A stretch of 64,000 nucleotides of DNA from Pseudomonas entomophila (GCF_029478665.1 NZ_JARPQB010000008.1:1-64000), one strand, 5' to 3'; positions 37,381 to 48,662 are shown, counted from the stretch's first letter. Numbers and translations are program-made. The notes: a model not told the origin generated them from the sequence alone.

Positions 37381-38168
37381 GCGAAAATCCGGAACATGAC
37401 CAGCCGATGCCGCTGGTCTCGCACCTGACCGAACTGCGCACCCGCCTGCTGCGCTGCGTCGCCGCCATCTTCCTGATCTTCGCCGGGCTGTTCTCCTTCG
37501 CCCAGCAGATCTACACCCTGGTCTCGGCGCCACTGCGCGCCCACTTGCCGGCCAACGCGACGATGATCGCCACCGACGTGGCCTCGCCGTTCCTGACGCC
37601 CTTCAAGTTGACCATGATCGTCTCGATGTTCCTGGCGATCCCGTTCATCCTGCAGCAGATCTGGGGCTTCATCGCGCCCGGGCTGTACCGCCATGAAAAG
37701 CGCATCGCCATCCCGCTGCTGGTGTCGAGCATCCTGCTGTTCTACGCCGGCATGGCCTTCGCCTACTTCCTGGTGTTCCCGCTGATGTTCAGCTTCTTCG
37801 CCGCCGCCACGCCGGAAGGCGTGTCGATGATGACGGACATCGCCAGCTACCTCGACTTCGTCATGACCCTGTTCTTCGCCTTCGGCGTCGCCTTCGAGAT
37901 CCCGGTGGCGGTGGTGCTGCTGGTGTGGATTGGCGTGGTCGACGTGCAGTACCTGAAGAAGATCCGCCCGTATGTGATCATCGGCTGCTTCGTGGTCGGC
38001 ATGATCCTCACGCCACCGGACATCTTCTCCCAGACCCTGCTCGCCGTACCCATGTGGATGCTGTTCGAGGTCGGCGTGCTGTGCGGCGGCCTGATCCGCA
38101 AGCGCAGCCATGAACGCGATGAAGCACCCAACGACCACAACGACCAGCCGCCTGCGACCCAACCGTGA
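37377..38168 (+). CDS. tatC: Sec-independent translocase subunit TatC
   Basis: A 263-residue protein with six transmembrane helices. Signatures are [20 protein letters not shown] near the start and [19 protein letters not shown] in the middle; the conserved DxxS-type segment FLTPFKLTM is present. It is the signal-peptide-binding core of the Tat system. It overlaps tatB and the downstream rsmE-like gene by four bases each, so all four are coupled. Confidence 0.97.
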   Translation: MSENPEHDQPMPLVSHLTELRTRLLRCVAAIFLIFAGLFSFAQQIYTLVSAPLRAHLPANATMIATDVASPFLTPFKLTMIVSMFLAIPFILQQIWGFIAPGLYRHEKRIAIPLLVSSILLFYAGMAFAYFLVFPLMFSFFAAATPEGVSMMTDIASYLDFVMTLFFAFGVAFEIPVAVVLLVWIGVVDVQYLKKIRPYVIIGCFVVGMILTPPDIFSQTLLAVPMWMLFEVGVLCGGLIRKRSHERDEAPNDHNDQPPATQP

Positions 38169-38872
38169 ACCTGTTGCTCCTCGAAGAGGCCGACTTCGTG
38201 TCGGCCGACCGCGTCATCCTGGCTGACCGCCGCTTCACCCACATGCAGGAGATCCACCGCGTCGCGGTGGGCGACAGCCTGCGCGTCGGCCGCATCGGCG
38301 GTCTGATGGGCAAGGCCGAGGTAATCCGCCTCGAAGGCCATGAGGCTGAACTGCGGGTGGCCTTCGACCAGGCGCCGCCGGCCAAGCTGCCACTGACCCT
38401 GGTACTGGCCGTACCCCGGCCGAAGATGCTGCGCCGGCTGTTCCAGACGGTCGCCACCCTGGGCGTACCACGGCTGATCCTGGTCAACAGCTACAAGGTC
38501 GAGAAGAGCTTCTGGCAGACGCCGTTCCTGCAACCCGAGGCCATCCGCGAGAACCTCATCCTCGGCCTGGAACAGGCCCGTGACACGGTGCTGCCGGAAG
38601 TGATCATCGAGAAACGCTTCAAGCCCTTCGTCGAGGACCGCCTGCCCGCCATCGCCGAAGGCACCCTGGGCCTGGTCGGTCACCCCGGCCCCTACCCGGC
38701 CTGCCCGCGCGCCGTGGAAGGCCCGGTCACCCTGGCAATCGGACCGGAAGGTGGATGGATCCCCTACGAAGTGGAGTTGCTGGGCAAGGCTGGCCTGGCC
38801 CCGGTACAGCTGGGCGATCGCATCCTGCGTGTGGAAACGGCGGTCACCGCCCTGCTTTCGCGAATTTTCTGA
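38165..38872 (+). CDS. RsmE-family RNA methyltransferase, second copy
   Basis: A 235-residue SPOUT methyltransferase homologous to RsmE. The SAM site is [20 protein letters not shown] and the closing [20 protein letters not shown]. It differs from the copy at 5964 throughout the N-terminus ([20 protein letters not shown]). The substrate could be 16S U1498 or another site; the canonical gene is present elsewhere, so it may have diverged. Position after tatC is conserved in Pseudomonas. The start overlaps tatC by four bases. Confidence 0.85.
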   Translation: MNLLLLEEADFVSADRVILADRRFTHMQEIHRVAVGDSLRVGRIGGLMGKAEVIRLEGHEAELRVAFDQAPPAKLPLTLVLAVPRPKMLRRLFQTVATLGVPRLILVNSYKVEKSFWQTPFLQPEAIRENLILGLEQARDTVLPEVIIEKRFKPFVEDRLPAIAEGTLGLVGHPGPYPACPRAVEGPVTLAIGPEGGWIPYEVELLGKAGLAPVQLGDRILRVETAVTALLSRIF

Positions 38873-38894
38873 CGCCACGGTCAAGTTTTAACCA

Positions 38895-38921
38895 TCAAGT
38901 TTCCCCGCTCCCCGCCGATGG
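38895..38921 (+). promoter_or_regulatory. FliA (sigma-28) promoter candidate for the first chemoreceptor
   Basis: TCAAGTTT at 38895-38902 and GCCGATGG at 38914-38921 are 11 bases apart. The flagellar sigma-28 consensus is TAAAGTTT, 11 bases, then GCCGATAA. The spacing is ideal and the -10 half keeps GCCGAT. It lies 50 bases before the start codon. Confidence 0.75.
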
Positions 38922-38971
38922 CCTGTGCAAGAGAACAATAATCCGCACTGCCACGCGCCGGGGAGTCGTCT

Positions 38972-40888
38972 ATGTACCGTTGGTTTGCCCAGTCACTGGG
39001 GAATGTAAGCGTCAATCGCAAGTTGGGGGTCGGCTTCGGCCTGGTGCTGCTGCTCACCCTGGGCATCACCTTCACCGGGTGGATGGGCATCGACAGCGTG
39101 ACCAGCCGTGGCGACAAGCTCGGCAACATCTCGGTGATCCTGCAGTACACCCAGGACCTGCGCCTCGCCCGCCAGGACTACGAACGCAACCGCGATGACG
39201 CGGCCGTCGGCGCGCTGGAGAAGGCCCTGGCCAACCTCGAGCGCCAGGTGCAGTTCATGCTCGGGCAGATCGAGTTGCCCGGCGACCGCCAGCGCCTGGA
39301 CCAGCAACAGGACGCCATCCGCCAGTACCAGCAAGCCTTCGCCGAGCTCAAGCAGGCCGGCCAGCGCCGCGAAGCCAGCCGCGGCATGCTCGGCGACAGC
39401 GCCGACAAGGCCGCCGAGCTGATCGGCAAGGTCCAGCAGCGCTTGCTACAGGGCGGCGATATCGGCCAGTACGAGCAGGTGGTGCAGGTCAGCGCCCTGC
39501 TGCAGCAAGCCCGCTTCCAGGTGCGTGGCTACACCTACAGCGGCAAGGCCGAATTCCAGCAGACCGCGCTAAACGCCATCGACCAGGCCCTGGCCGTGCT
39601 CAAGGCGCTGCCGGCCAAGCTTCCCGCCGAATTCGCCGCCAGCCTCGACGACGCCGCCACCGCCCTGGCCGCCTACCGTGACGCGGTAAACCAGTTCGGC
39701 AGCGCCCAGGCCGCCAGCGAACAGGCGATGCAGCGCATGTCCGCACAGGGCCAGGTACTGCTGAGCACCAGCCAGGACATGACCGTCTCCCAGACCCAGG
39801 TCCGCGACCAGGGCACCCAGCAGGCCAAGTCCATGCTCGCCGGTGCCACTGTCCTGGCCTTGCTGCTGGGCGTTGTCGCCGCCTTCGCCATCACCCGGCA
39901 GATCATCGTACCGCTGCGCCAGACCCTGGCCACCGCCGAGCGCGTGGCCAGCGGCGACCTGCGCCAGGACACCCTGGTCGCCCGCCGCGACGAGCTGGGC
40001 CAGTTGCAGGCCAGCATGCAGCGCATGACCCAGGGCCTGCGCGAACTGATCGGTGGTATCGGCGACGGCGTCACCCAGATCGCCAGCGCCGCCGAAGAGC
40101 TGTCGGCGGTGACCGAGCAGACCAGTAGCGGGGTCAACAACCAGAAGGTCGAGACCGACCAGGTGGCCACCGCCATGAACGAGATGGCCGCCACCGTGCA
40201 GGAAGTGGCGCGCAATGCCGAACAGGCCTCGGAAGCGGCACTGATGGCCGACCAGCAAGCCCGCGAGGGTGACAAGGTGGTCGGCGAGGCCATCGCCCAG
40301 ATCGAGCGCCTGGCCAGCGAGGTGCAGAACTCCAGCGAGGCGATGAACCAGCTCAAGAGCGAGAGCGACAAGATCGGCAGCGTGCTCGACGTGATCAAAT
40401 CGGTGGCCCAGCAGACCAACCTGCTGGCGCTCAACGCGGCCATCGAAGCCGCCCGCGCCGGCGAGGCCGGGCGTGGCTTTGCCGTGGTCGCCGACGAGGT
40501 GCGCAGCCTGGCCCAGCGTACCCAGCAGTCCACCGAAGAGATCGAGGAACTGATCGCCGGCCTGCAGAGTGGCACCCAGCGTGTGGCCAGCGTGATGGAC
40601 AGCAGCCGCGAGCTGACCGACAGCAGTGTCGAGCTGACCCGTCGCGCCGGCAGTTCGCTGGACACCATCACCCGCACCGTGTCGTCGATCCAGTCGATGA
40701 ACCAGCAGATTGCTACCGCCGCCGAACAGCAGAGCGCGGTCGCTGAAGAGATCAACCGCAGCGTGATGAACGTGCGCGACATCTCCGACCAGACTTCGGC
40801 CGCCAGCGAAGAGACCGCCAGTTCCAGCGTCGAGCTGGCGCGGCTGGGCACTCACCTGCAAGGGCTGGTGGGGCGGTTCAGGCTGTAA
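38972..40888 (+). CDS. Chemoreceptor with helical bimodular-type ligand domain (McpQ/McpS-like)
   Basis: A 638-residue methyl-accepting chemotaxis protein. The first helix is at about 17-37, a fully helical periplasmic domain of about 250 residues follows (no Cache or PAS features), then a second helix near 290-310, HAMP and the signalling hairpin with tip [20 protein letters not shown]. This layout is the HBM type found in P. putida McpS and McpQ, which sense TCA-cycle acids; the ligand here is inferred only. A GGGGAG ribosome site and a FliA-type promoter precede it. It has no CheR-binding pentapeptide at its end (ends GRFRL). Confidence 0.88.
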   Translation: MYRWFAQSLGNVSVNRKLGVGFGLVLLLTLGITFTGWMGIDSVTSRGDKLGNISVILQYTQDLRLARQDYERNRDDAAVGALEKALANLERQVQFMLGQIELPGDRQRLDQQQDAIRQYQQAFAELKQAGQRREASRGMLGDSADKAAELIGKVQQRLLQGGDIGQYEQVVQVSALLQQARFQVRGYTYSGKAEFQQTALNAIDQALAVLKALPAKLPAEFAASLDDAATALAAYRDAVNQFGSAQAASEQAMQRMSAQGQVLLSTSQDMTVSQTQVRDQGTQQAKSMLAGATVLALLLGVVAAFAITRQIIVPLRQTLATAERVASGDLRQDTLVARRDELGQLQASMQRMTQGLRELIGGIGDGVTQIASAAEELSAVTEQTSSGVNNQKVETDQVATAMNEMAATVQEVARNAEQASEAALMADQQAREGDKVVGEAIAQIERLASEVQNSSEAMNQLKSESDKIGSVLDVIKSVAQQTNLLALNAAIEAARAGEAGRGFAVVADEVRSLAQRTQQSTEEIEELIAGLQSGTQRVASVMDSSRELTDSSVELTRRAGSSLDTITRTVSSIQSMNQQIATAAEQQSAVAEEINRSVMNVRDISDQTSAASEETASSSVELARLGTHLQGLVGRFRL

Positions 40889-40900
40889 TGGCCAGCCCCC

Positions 40901-40985
40901 TGTAGGAGCGGCTTGAGCCGCGATCACCCACAAAGTGGGTGCCACACACCGTGGTGCCTGCATCGCGGCTAAAGCCGCTCCTACA
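40901..40985. repeat. REP doublet (AGCGGCTTGAGCCGCGA type)
   Basis: TGTAGGAGCGGCTTGAGCCG faces CGGCTAAAGCCGCTCCTACA. A second pair, CACCCACAAAGTGGGTG, forms a short hairpin in the centre. Lies between the two chemoreceptor genes. Confidence 0.88.
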
Positions 40986-41051
40986 GAACCCAGCGCGCTC
41001 TTCACGATTTTTCTTATTTACCGCTAGGAGTTTTCCTACCCAAATCTCAGG

Positions 41052-41079
41052 TCCAGTCCTACGCAGTCCCGGCCGATGA
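41052..41079 (+). promoter_or_regulatory. FliA promoter candidate for the second chemoreceptor
   Basis: GCCGATGA at 41072-41079 keeps the sigma-28 -10 core. The best -35, TCCAGTCC at 41052-41059, matches less well and sits 12 bases away. Weaker than the promoter of the upstream paralogue. Confidence 0.5.
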
Positions 41080-41110
41080 GTCCCCTGAACCCATTCGCCG
41101 GAGACTCACC

Positions 41111-43054
41111 ATGCTCGGACCTTTCAACCGCCTGCTTGGCCACCTCAGCGTGCGCCTCAAGCTGACCATGGGCTTTGCCGTGGTCCTGCTGCTCACCTCA
41201 TTGACCACCCTGACCGGCTGGCTCGCCCTCGACGATGCCATCGACCGTTCGGAAAAGCTCACCCAGATCGCCCAGCTCAACGACTACAGCAAGGACCTGC
41301 GCGCTGAGCGCATCACCTTCCGAGTGCTCGGCGACGACGAGAGCCGCGCCCAGCTCGCCCAGACACTCAGCCAGGTCGAAAGCCTGCTGGCCAACATGCG
41401 CCCGCGTTACAGCGCCCCGGAAGATGTGCGCCTGTTGACTGAAAAGGGCGAAATCGTCGGCCGCTACCGGAGCGACTTCGACAAGCTCCAGCACGCCTTG
41501 CAGGCCCGACAACAGCGGCGCGATGCGTTGCAAAGACAAACCGGTGAACTGGAACACGCTATCAGCGACCTGCAAGGCCAGCTCATGAAGCGCCTGAACC
41601 AGACCACCGCCCAGGGGGAAGCCCTCAACTTCATCGAAGCCCTTGAGCGGCAGGTGGAAATCGCCAGCCAGCAGGCCTCTGTTCCGGCCTATTACAGCAA
41701 ACCGCTGCAAGCCTTCGAGCAGGTCGGACAGAACGCTGCAACCAGAGCCGAGACCACCCTCGAGCAACTGCGCCAGTGGTTGCCGCGCGTCGATCTCGAC
41801 AGCGCCCTGTCCGCCCCTGTAGCCAGCAACCTGGCCCGCTTTCGTGAACAGCTCAGCCAGTATGCCAAAGCAGCGATCATCGTCGAACAGGTGCAGAATG
41901 ACATGGAGCAGCTGGGCAACCAGATCACCACCAGCAGCCAGGCCCTGAGCAATCACCAGATCGAGCAGCGCGACGAGCAGGCCCTGGCCTCTCGCAGCCT
42001 GATGACCAGTGTCGCCCTGCTGGCCCTGCTGATCGGCGCCCTGGCCGCCTGGGTGATCAGCCAGCAGATCACCGTGCCGCTGAAACAGGCCCTGCGTCAG
42101 GCCGAACGTATCGCCCAAGGCGACCTGAGCCAGGTCGACGAGGTAATACGCAATGACGAACTGGGGCAACTGCAAGGCAGCATGCGCGCGATGACCTTGA
42201 GCCTGCGCGAGCTGCTGGGGGGTATCGACCATGGTGTGACCCAGCTGTCCAAGGCTGTCGATGAGCTGGCGACCGTCAGCGAGCAGACCCAGCTCAGGGT
42301 CGGCCAGCAGAAAGAGGAAACCGACCAGGTGGCCACGGCGATGAACCAGATGAGCGCCACGGTCCAGGAAGTGGCGCAGAACGCTGAGCAGGCCTCGCGG
42401 GCGGCGACTGCGGCCGATGAGCAGGCGCAACGGGGTGACCAGGTGGTGGCCCAGGCGGTCGGGCGTATCGAGCAACTGGCCGGGCAGATGGAACACTGCC
42501 AGGCCGCCATGGGTCACCTGGCCGGGGAAAGCCAACGCATCGGTTCGATCCTCGATGTGATCAAGTCGGTGTCCGCGCAGACCAACCTGCTGGCGCTCAA
42601 TGCCGCCATCGAGGCAGCGCGGGCCGGCGAGGCCGGACGCGGCTTCGCCGTGGTCGCCGACGAGGTACGCGGCCTGGCCCAGCGCACCCAGCAGTCCACC
42701 GAGGAGATCGAACAATTGATCGACAACCTGCACAGCGGCACCGACCAGGTAATGGGGCTACTGGACGACAGCAGGCAGCTCACCGAGCAGAGCGTCGAAC
42801 TCAGCCGCCAGGCGGGTGATGCCCTGGGGCAGATCACCGAAACCGTGTCGACCATCCAGGGCATGAACCAGCAGATTGCCACCGCCAGCGAACAGCAAAG
42901 CGTGGTAGCCGAGCAGATCAATCGCAGCGTGATGAATGTGCGGGATGCGTCCGATCAGACCCATGAAGCCAGTGAGCAGACAGCGGCTTCAAGTGGTGAG
43001 CTGGAACAGCTGGGACGGGCGTTGCGAGGGATGGTGGGGCGGTTCAGCCTTTAA
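41111..43054 (+). CDS. Second HBM-type chemoreceptor, tandem paralogue
   Basis: A 647-residue chemoreceptor with the same layout as the preceding gene: a short N-terminus ([20 protein letters not shown]), a first helix near 20-40, a helical periplasmic domain of about 240 residues, a second helix near 300, HAMP and the tip [20 protein letters not shown]. The cytoplasmic halves of the pair are highly alike while the periplasmic halves differ, suggesting duplication and then ligand divergence. One of the two probably corresponds to the citrate receptor McpQ of P. putida, but I cannot say which. A GGAGA site precedes the ATG. Confidence 0.88.
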   Translation: MLGPFNRLLGHLSVRLKLTMGFAVVLLLTSLTTLTGWLALDDAIDRSEKLTQIAQLNDYSKDLRAERITFRVLGDDESRAQLAQTLSQVESLLANMRPRYSAPEDVRLLTEKGEIVGRYRSDFDKLQHALQARQQRRDALQRQTGELEHAISDLQGQLMKRLNQTTAQGEALNFIEALERQVEIASQQASVPAYYSKPLQAFEQVGQNAATRAETTLEQLRQWLPRVDLDSALSAPVASNLARFREQLSQYAKAAIIVEQVQNDMEQLGNQITTSSQALSNHQIEQRDEQALASRSLMTSVALLALLIGALAAWVISQQITVPLKQALRQAERIAQGDLSQVDEVIRNDELGQLQGSMRAMTLSLRELLGGIDHGVTQLSKAVDELATVSEQTQLRVGQQKEETDQVATAMNQMSATVQEVAQNAEQASRAATAADEQAQRGDQVVAQAVGRIEQLAGQMEHCQAAMGHLAGESQRIGSILDVIKSVSAQTNLLALNAAIEAARAGEAGRGFAVVADEVRGLAQRTQQSTEEIEQLIDNLHSGTDQVMGLLDDSRQLTEQSVELSRQAGDALGQITETVSTIQGMNQQIATASEQQSVVAEQINRSVMNVRDASDQTHEASEQTAASSGELEQLGRALRGMVGRFSL

Positions 43055-43060
43055 GGCCGG

Positions 43061-43114
43061 TTCGCCGGCAAGCCGGCCCCTACAAATACCTGTAGGAGCC
43101 GGCTTGCCGGCGAA
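43061..43114. repeat. REP doublet (family A)
   Basis: TTCGCCGGCAAGCCGGCCCC faces GGAGCCGGCTTGCCGGCGAA with a short spacer. It separates the convergent chemoreceptor and ABC-transporter genes. Confidence 0.92.
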
Positions 43115-43120
43115 CAGGTA

Positions 43121-43855
43121 CTACAGCACCTGGCGCAGGAACGCCTGCGCCCGCGGATCCTTCGGCGCCGCGAAGAACGCCTGCGGCGCCGAGTCTTCCA
43201 GCAGCTTGCCATGGTCGAAGAACAGCACCCGGTCCGCCACTTCCCGGGCAAAGCCCATTTCATGGGTGACGCAGACCATGGTCATGCCTTCCTGGGCCAG
43301 GGTCTTCATCACGTCCAGCACCTCGCCGACCATTTCCGGGTCGAGCGCCGAGGTCGGCTCGTCGAACAGCATCACCTTCGGGTCCATCGCCAGGGCCCGG
43401 GCGATGGCCACCCGCTGTTGCTGGCCGCCCGAAAGCCGCGACGGGTACTCGTTGGCCTTCTGGGCGATGCCGACTTTCTCCAGCAGCGCCCGGGCCTTGG
43501 CCTCGCGCTCGGCCTTGCCGCGCTTGCGCACCACCTTCTGCGCCAGGCACAGGTTCTCCAGCACGGTCATGTGCGGGAACAGGTTGAAGTGCTGGAAGAC
43601 CATGCCGACTTCACGGCGATAAGCGTTGATATCGGTCTTCGGGTCGTCCAGTTGCAGGCCATTGATGGACACATGCCCATCGTCGAAGTGCTCCAGGCCG
43701 TTCAGGCAGCGCAGGAAGGTCGACTTGCCCGAGCCCGAGGGCCCGAGCACCACCACCACTTCGCCCTTGGCGACGCCGGTGGTGACGTTGTCCACCGCGC
43801 GCACCACCTGGCCGCGGGTGTCGAAGACTTTCAGCAGGTCACGGACTTCAATCAC
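43121..43855 (-). CDS. Polar amino-acid ABC transporter, ATP-binding subunit
   Basis: About 244 residues. Walker A is GPSGSGKST, the signature is [15 protein letters not shown] and Walker B is [19 protein letters not shown], all near-perfect for the GlnQ-type family. It powers the permease and binding protein encoded upstream. I start at GTG 43855 (VIEVRDLL), which overlaps the permease stop by eight bases and has GGAGG ten bases upstream; a TTG at 43864 would place the ribosome site too close. The last gene of a three-gene set; substrate unknown. Confidence 0.92.
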   Translation of the reverse strand: MIEVRDLLKVFDTRGQVVRAVDNVTTGVAKGEVVVVLGPSGSGKSTFLRCLNGLEHFDDGHVSINGLQLDDPKTDINAYRREVGMVFQHFNLFPHMTVLENLCLAQKVVRKRGKAEREAKARALLEKVGIAQKANEYPSRLSGGQQQRVAIARALAMDPKVMLFDEPTSALDPEMVGEVLDVMKTLAQEGMTMVCVTHEMGFAREVADRVLFFDHGKLLEDSAPQAFFAAPKDPRAQAFLRQVL

Positions 43856-44810
43856 TTTGCGCAAGCCTCCGCTCGAGCCGGCTGGCGATGTGCGACAGCG
43901 GCAGGTTGATCAGCAGGTACAGGCCTGCCACGCAGAACCAGATCTCGAAGGTCGAGAACGACGTGGTGATGGCCTCGCGGCCGCTCTTGGTCAACTCGGT
44001 GATGGCGATCACCGACACCAGCGACGTGTCCTTCACCAGGCTGATGAACTGCCCGGCCAGCGGTGGCAGCACGCGCTTGAAGGCCTGGGGCAGGATCACG
44101 TGGCGCATCGACTGGCTGCCGTTCAGGCCCAGCGAGCGCGCCGCCTCGTTCTGGCCCTTGGCGATCGACTGCACGCCGGCACGGACGATCTCGGCCACGT
44201 AGGCGCCGGTGAACAGCGCCAGCGCCGCGACCCCGGCGAACTCGCGGGACAGGTTGAGCACGGTGCCGATGAAGAAGTAGAAGATGAAGATCTGCACCAG
44301 CAGCGGCGTGCCGCGTACCAGTTCGACGTAGACCGTGGACAGGTCGCGCAGGGTCGGGTTGTTCGACAGCCGGCACAGGCCGGCGAACAGGCCGATCACC
44401 AGGCCCAGGGCGCCGGAGATCACCGAGATCCACAGCGTGGTCCACAGGCCCCAGGCCAAGGGGCCAGCCGCCCAATGGCGAGTCACGCCGATGGCGTCGC
44501 CTTCGGCGACATCATCGCCACGGGCCAGCAGCAGGCTGTCGCTGGCCACTTCGATGACCTGGGTGTCACCGCTTTCGTCTTTCAGGGTGACCCGGGCGTT
44601 GTCGCCGGACACCACGATTTCCTCGATCGTGCCTGGGTTGGCGGCACGCTGGGTTTCCTCGGCCTTGTAGGCGAAGTATTGCGGAACGCGGTTCCAGCGC
44701 CACTCGTAGGAAATCATCGAGGTGGCCAGGTACAGGCTGAACGCCAGGCCCACCAGGACCAGCGCGGTCAACCCATGCCAGGGCCACTGGGCTTTCTTGT
44801 GTTTGATCAC
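43848..44810 (-). CDS. Polar amino-acid ABC transporter permease with extra periplasmic segment
   Basis: A 320-residue inner-membrane permease. The transport core from about 116 onward is HisM/GlnP-type, with the EAA loop [20 protein letters not shown] near 230. The first helix is at about 13-33; between it and the core lies a polar insertion (about 36-115) with beta-like stretches ([18 protein letters not shown]). Ordinary family members are about 220 residues and lack this part. It overlaps the ATPase gene by eight bases. Only one permease gene is present, so the pore is probably a homodimer. Confidence 0.9.
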   Translation of the reverse strand: MIKHKKAQWPWHGLTALVLVGLAFSLYLATSMISYEWRWNRVPQYFAYKAEETQRAANPGTIEEIVVSGDNARVTLKDESGDTQVIEVASDSLLLARGDDVAEGDAIGVTRHWAAGPLAWGLWTTLWISVISGALGLVIGLFAGLCRLSNNPTLRDLSTVYVELVRGTPLLVQIFIFYFFIGTVLNLSREFAGVAALALFTGAYVAEIVRAGVQSIAKGQNEAARSLGLNGSQSMRHVILPQAFKRVLPPLAGQFISLVKDTSLVSVIAITELTKSGREAITTSFSTFEIWFCVAGLYLLINLPLSHIASRLERRLAQSD

Positions 44811-44885
44811 TTGGGGTACTTCCGCAAAAAAAGAAACGCGCCGGGTGGAGCGTTGGCGGTGGCCTGCGAAGTGTGCGCTGTGCTT

Positions 44886-44966
44886 GCTGGCCTCTTCGCG
44901 GGTAAACCCGCTCCTACAGGGTTTGGCGACACCTGTGGGAGCGGGTTTACCCGTGATGAGGCCAGC
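44886..44966. repeat. REP-like inverted repeat (CGGGTAAACCCGCTCCTAC type)
   Basis: GCGGGTAAACCCGCTCCTAC faces GTGGGAGCGGGTTTACCCG, with outer GCTGGCCTCTTCGC and GATGAGGCCAGC arms. It lies between the binding-protein gene and the permease gene and may set their relative expression. Confidence 0.88.
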
Positions 44967-45047
44967 GAAAGCATCCGCTGTCCTCGACCTGCCACCCTCG
45001 GCGCCACCTGCGCGTCAGGGTCTGAGCCTGGGCTTGTGGCCCGGGCC

Positions 45048-45848
45048 TTATTCCATTTCCTTCAGCCAGTCCTTGTTCTTGAACCACTTGTCGTGGATAC
45101 GATCGTAGGTCCCGTCATGCTTGATCTGGTGCAGGAAGTTGTTGATGAAGTTGATGCTGTCGTAGTCGCCTTTCTTCAGGCCGAAGGCCAGCGGCTCGTA
45201 GGTGAAGGGTTCTTCCAGGAACGCCAGCTTGCCGGCACCGGCCTTCTCCACCGCCACCACGTTGTACGGCGCGTCATAGACGAAGGCGTCGGCCTTGCCG
45301 TTGACCACATCCATCACCGCTTCCTGCTCGTTGTCGTAGCCGTGGTACTTGGCCTTGCCGATCAGCTTCTTGGAAACCATCTCGCCGGTGGTGCCCAGCT
45401 TGGAGGTGATGCGGTACTTCTCGTTGTTCAGGTCCTTGTACGACTTGATCTCGCCCACCAGCTCCTTGCGGATCAGCAGGGTCTGGCCGACGACGATGAA
45501 GGGTTCGCTGAAGTTCAGGCGCAGGTTGCGCTCTTGGGTGAGGGTCATGCCGCTGCCGATGAAGTCGAACTTGTCGGTCAGCAGGGCCGGGATGATGCCG
45601 TCGTAGGCGGTGGAGACGGTCTCCAGCTTGACGCCCATGGACTTGGCCATCGCCTTGAGAATGTCGACTTCGAAGCCGATGATCTCGCCGCGCTTGTTGG
45701 TCATCTCGAACGGCATGTAGGTCGGGTCCATGCCCACACGCAGGGTGCCGCGCTTGACCGCGTCGTCGATGGCGCCGGCCTGGGCGGCGGTTACCGCGAT
45801 GAGGGCGGTCGCACCGACCAGCAGTCGCGACAGGTATTTCTTCATCAT
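45048..45848 (-). CDS. Periplasmic amino-acid-binding protein of the ABC transporter
   Basis: A 266-residue SBP family 3 protein. A signal peptide (MMKKYLSRLLVGATALIAVT to AQA) is followed by the ligand-domain signature GTLRVGMDPTYMPFEMTNKR and GEIIGFEVDILKAMAKSMGV. It collects a polar amino acid for the permease and ATPase downstream. I start at the ATG at 45848 with AGGGGA seven bases upstream; a second ATG follows immediately. It is separated from the permease by about 237 bases with a REP, so the binding protein is probably made in excess. The exact ligand is unknown. Confidence 0.93.
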   Translation of the reverse strand: MMKKYLSRLLVGATALIAVTAAQAGAIDDAVKRGTLRVGMDPTYMPFEMTNKRGEIIGFEVDILKAMAKSMGVKLETVSTAYDGIIPALLTDKFDFIGSGMTLTQERNLRLNFSEPFIVVGQTLLIRKELVGEIKSYKDLNNEKYRITSKLGTTGEMVSKKLIGKAKYHGYDNEQEAVMDVVNGKADAFVYDAPYNVVAVEKAGAGKLAFLEEPFTYEPLAFGLKKGDYDSINFINNFLHQIKHDGTYDRIHDKWFKNKDWLKEME

Positions 45849-46015
45849 CACCAAGTCCCCTAGCAAGAAGTACACGATTTGTTCTTGTAAGCATGGCCTG
45901 ACAGACCGATGCGTTATGTCGGGTGGGATGCTAACGCATGCGTGGGCTGGGACCTAGAGCCGGGGGGGACTTTGTTGGCCAAAAAAACAATAAGAAGGCG
46001 GGGGTATTGCCCCTG

Positions 46016-46079
46016 TTCGCCGGCAAGCCGGCCCCTACGAGGTCGAGAATGAACCTGTAGGAGCCGGCTTGCCGGCGAA
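46016..46079. repeat. REP doublet (family A)
   Basis: TTCGCCGGCAAGCCGGCCCC faces GGAGCCGGCTTGCCGGCGAA. It lies just downstream of opgH, between that operon and the ABC-transporter promoter. Confidence 0.92.
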
Positions 46080-46094
46080 TGGGAGGGATCAGAC

Positions 46095-48662
46095 TCAAGC
46101 CAGGGCTGGCTGAGCCACGTTCTCCGGATGCAGCGGCAACAACGGCGAGTGCGGATCGTTGTCGATCGACGCACGCCACACATCGATCCAGGCCGCGTTG
46201 TGCTCGGCCCAGACCCGTTCGTGCAGGCGCGACAGCGCCACCGGATCGCTCAGCAGGGCCAGACGGGTGTTGCCGTCCAGGCCTTTCGGGCCGACTTCCA
46301 GCGCCTTGGCAACGCGTTCCGCGCGCAGCGCCTCGATCGGTGCGGCCTGGCCGTGACGCGCGGTGGCCATGGCGCAGGCCAGGGCGTTCTGGCGTGGGTC
46401 GACCACGGCACGCACGAAACCATCGTGCAGGGCATGCCAGCGGTTCTCGTGGGTGTACTGGTCGGTGGCCAGCAGCTCGGGCGGGGTGGCGTACTCCTCG
46501 GGGATGAGGAACAGCTTCTCGTCCCTGGCCGCCAGGCCCAGGCGCACGCGGCTGGAGATCACCGAAACAGGGATCGACAGCACCAGCGAACCGACGATCG
46601 GCGCCAGCCACCACAGGAAGCTCGGGTTCAGCCAGGCCACCAGGCTCGCCCAGGCAATGCCCAGCAGAGTCTGCGGACCATGGCGGCGCACCGCCTCGCT
46701 CCATGGCGTGGAGTCGTCGTCACGCTGCGGCGAATTCCAGGTCGCCGCCCAGCCGAGGAACGCGGCCAGCACGAAGCGGGTGTGGAAGATCATCCGCACC
46801 GGCGCCAGCAGCATGGAGAACAGCATCTCCAGCAACATCGACAGGGTGACCTTGATGCGCCCGCCAAACTCGGTGGCGCCCTTGGCCCAGATCAGGATGA
46901 CGCTGAGCAGCTTGGGCAGGAACAGCAGCACGATGGTGGTGGAGAACAGCGCGATGGCCTTCTCCGGGTGCCACTGCGGCCAAAGCGGATAGAGCTGGAA
47001 CGGCTCGATGAAGTACTGCGGCTCCATCAGCGTGTTGGTCGCCAGCAGCGCCGTCGACAGCACCAGGAACAGGAACCACAGCGGTGCCGACAGGTACGAC
47101 ATCACCCCGGTGAGGAACACCGCGCGGTGTACCGGGTGCATGCCCTTGACCAGGAACAGGCGGAAGTTCATCAGGTTGCCGTGGCACCAGCGACGGTCAC
47201 GCTTGAGTTCGTCGAGCAGGTTGGGCGGCAACTCTTCATAGCTGCCCGGCAGGTCGTAGGCGATCCACACGCCCCAGCCGGCACGGCGCATCAGCGCGGC
47301 TTCGACGAAGTCGTGGGAGAGGATCGCACCGGCGAAGGCGCCCTTGCCCGGCAACGGCGCCAGGGCGCAGTGCTCGATGAACGGCTTCATGCGGATGATC
47401 GCGTTGTGGCCCCAGTAATGCGACTCGCCCAGCTGCCAGAAGTGCAGGCCGGCGGTGAACAGCGGGCCGTACACGCGGGTGGCGAACTGTTGCAGGCGCG
47501 CATACAGGGTGTCCATGCCCGAGGCCTTGGGCCCGGTCTGGATGATGCCGGCGTCCGGGTTGGCCTCCATCAGGCGCACCAGGCTGCTCAGGCACTCGCC
47601 GCTCATGACGCTGTCGGCGTCGAGCACGACCATGTACTTGTACTCGCCACCCCAGCGACGGCAGAAGTCGTCGAGGTTGCCGCTCTTGCGCTTCACGCGG
47701 CGGCGACGGCGGCGGTAGAAGATGCGGCCGAAGCCTTTCGCCTCGCGGCACACGTCCAGCCAGGCCTGCTGTTCGGCGACGGCGATGTCGGTGTCGTTGG
47801 TGTCGCTGAGCACGAAGAAATCGAAACGGTCGAGGTTGCCGCTGGCGGCCACCGACTCGAACGTCGCGCGCAGGCCGGCGAACACGCGCGGCACGTCTTC
47901 GTTACAGATCGGCATCACCAGCGCGGTGCGCGCTTCGGGGGCGATCGGCTCGTTGCCGGCGCTGCTGCCGGAAATTTTGTACTTGTCACGCCCGGTGAGC
48001 AGTTCGAGGAAGCCCATCAGCGCGGTCCAGAAGCCCGCCGACACCCAGCAGAAGAGGATGCCAAAGAGCACCAGGATGGAGGTCTGCAAGGCATAGGGCC
48101 AGACCTGCACCACCGTGTCCCAGAGCGGCTGGTGGACGATTTCGTCGAAGTCGACGAACGACCAGCCCTGGTACGGCAGGATGCCCTTCATGTACCAGCC
48201 GGCGACCAGGGTCTGGCCGATCATCAGGGTGAGCAGGATGTAGCGGCGGATCGAACCGACCGTGCGCCAGCGCGCCGGCGGCAGCTCGCGCTTGGGCGGC
48301 TGCGGGGCGTTGGTGCGGCCGGTCATGCGCCGCCACATGCGAATCAGCACGTTGGTGCGCCACGGTTCGGGGACGACCTTGGTGCGCTTGATCGGCGGGG
48401 CGATCTTCAGGCACAGCCGCCCGCTGGCGTCGACGCCGAGCATCTCGGCCTCCTCCAGCTCGGCGGCGCTGCCGACGGTGAGACGCGGGCCCACCGAGGC
48501 CTGGGCGGCCTCGGTGGTGCTGGCGGCCGGTTGGGCCGCCAGGTGTTGGTGCAGCTCGCTGAACGAGGTGCAGCGGGCGAGTTCCGCGCGCTGCTCGTCG
48601 CTCAGGGGGAGGTGGGCCAGGTACTCGCTCAGCGATTCCGGCCTTGCGCTTGAGTTACTCAT
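46095..48662 (-). CDS. opgH: Glucans biosynthesis glucosyltransferase H
   Basis: An 855-residue inner-membrane glycosyltransferase (family GT2) that polymerises glucose from UDP-glucose into periplasmic beta-glucans. The catalytic acids appear in [20 protein letters not shown], with a [11 protein letters not shown] motif (QxxRW-like) later. Two hydrophobic helices at about 140-200 and several near 515-690 bracket the catalytic domain. It starts eight bases inside the end of opgG, so the two are translationally coupled. Length matches the Pseudomonas family. Confidence 0.96.
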   Translation of the reverse strand: MSNSSARPESLSEYLAHLPLSDEQRAELARCTSFSELHQHLAAQPAASTTEAAQASVGPRLTVGSAAELEEAEMLGVDASGRLCLKIAPPIKRTKVVPEPWRTNVLIRMWRRMTGRTNAPQPPKRELPPARWRTVGSIRRYILLTLMIGQTLVAGWYMKGILPYQGWSFVDFDEIVHQPLWDTVVQVWPYALQTSILVLFGILFCWVSAGFWTALMGFLELLTGRDKYKISGSSAGNEPIAPEARTALVMPICNEDVPRVFAGLRATFESVAASGNLDRFDFFVLSDTNDTDIAVAEQQAWLDVCREAKGFGRIFYRRRRRRVKRKSGNLDDFCRRWGGEYKYMVVLDADSVMSGECLSSLVRLMEANPDAGIIQTGPKASGMDTLYARLQQFATRVYGPLFTAGLHFWQLGESHYWGHNAIIRMKPFIEHCALAPLPGKGAFAGAILSHDFVEAALMRRAGWGVWIAYDLPGSYEELPPNLLDELKRDRRWCHGNLMNFRLFLVKGMHPVHRAVFLTGVMSYLSAPLWFLFLVLSTALLATNTLMEPQYFIEPFQLYPLWPQWHPEKAIALFSTTIVLLFLPKLLSVILIWAKGATEFGGRIKVTLSMLLEMLFSMLLAPVRMIFHTRFVLAAFLGWAATWNSPQRDDDSTPWSEAVRRHGPQTLLGIAWASLVAWLNPSFLWWLAPIVGSLVLSIPVSVISSRVRLGLAARDEKLFLIPEEYATPPELLATDQYTHENRWHALHDGFVRAVVDPRQNALACAMATARHGQAAPIEALRAERVAKALEVGPKGLDGNTRLALLSDPVALSRLHERVWAEHNAAWIDVWRASIDNDPHSPLLPLHPENVAQPALA

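Noticed and set aside
45934-45943. A perfect 10-base palindrome ACGCATGCGT upstream of the binding-protein gene.
   Set aside because: Short palindromes of this kind occur by chance at this composition; no second copy or promoter context supports an operator.
46128-48653. A long plus-strand frame opposite opgH.
   Set aside because: Mirrors opgH; His/Gln/Ala/Arg-rich with no recognisable fold.
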